Source of the DNA: Prevotella sp.
GTDB taxonomy: Bacteria > Bacteroidota > Bacteroidia > Bacteroidales > Bacteroidaceae
DNA length: 6,184 bases
NCBI GenBank assembly: GCA_022732315.1
Contig: JAIJUV010000151.1
Span: 1 to 6,184, forward strand
Direction of reading: 5' to 3'
In this document: positions 6,100-6,184 of the stretch, one piece after another
How positions within the stretch are numbered: position 1 is the stretch's first letter
Layout: the number at the start of each line of letters is the position of its first letter
The notes under the pieces: model-generated
Told to the model about the DNA's origin: nothing
Databases searched by the model: none
What the model saw: only the letters and a program-made list of their open reading frames with translations
Made by a program: the position numbers and the translations under genes

Positions 6100-6184
6100 C
6101 ACCTGGAAACAAGTTTAAACGAATTGGTTAACGGGTGTTAAGGTGAACTGTATGTCACTCTAGAATATCACTATTTTTTGATTC

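Overview
The window reads as chromosomal DNA of an anaerobic gut-type Bacteroidota, most like Prevotella/Segatella. Three things point there: a hybrid two-component system (HTCS) with sensor, kinase, receiver and AraC domains in one chain, a TonB-dependent outer-membrane receptor of a Bacteroidales type, and promoters of the TAnnTTTG class with AT-rich leaders and no strong Shine-Dalgarno. The genus is inferred from style, not from a marker gene.

Layout. Positions 1-846 (minus strand) hold the first 282 codons of a TonB-dependent receptor that runs off the left edge. Positions 847-1522 are a 676-base gap with no convincing protein gene but much structure: two promoters facing left, each with similar operator-like boxes upstream, two kinds of tandem repeat, and a hairpin followed by a short T run. 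The right-hand promoter plus the hairpin delimit a possible small RNA of about 290 nt (about 1400 to 1108, minus strand). Positions 1523-4321 (minus) encode a complete 932-residue HTCS whose periplasmic sensor is a sugar-binding, ribose-binding-protein-like fold, as in the fructose sensor BT1754 of Bacteroides thetaiotaomicron. Positions 4322-4568 are a divergent promoter region. Positions 4569-5987 (plus) encode complete aspartate ammonia-lyase, followed by a strong intrinsic terminator and then a promoter for a gene beyond the right edge.

How the parts may work together. The HTCS probably senses a small sugar in the periplasm and activates nearby genes through its C-terminal AraC domain. 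The paired boxes TGTATCA and TGAACGAT upstream of both leftward promoters are the best candidates for its binding sites, so the receptor and the putative small RNA may form one regulon with it. This is inference. Aspartate ammonia-lyase looks like an independent housekeeping gene supplying fumarate for anaerobic respiration to succinate.

The least explained part is the 847-1522 gap: a promoter-operator-repeats-terminator cassette lying between a sensor-regulator and its presumed target.
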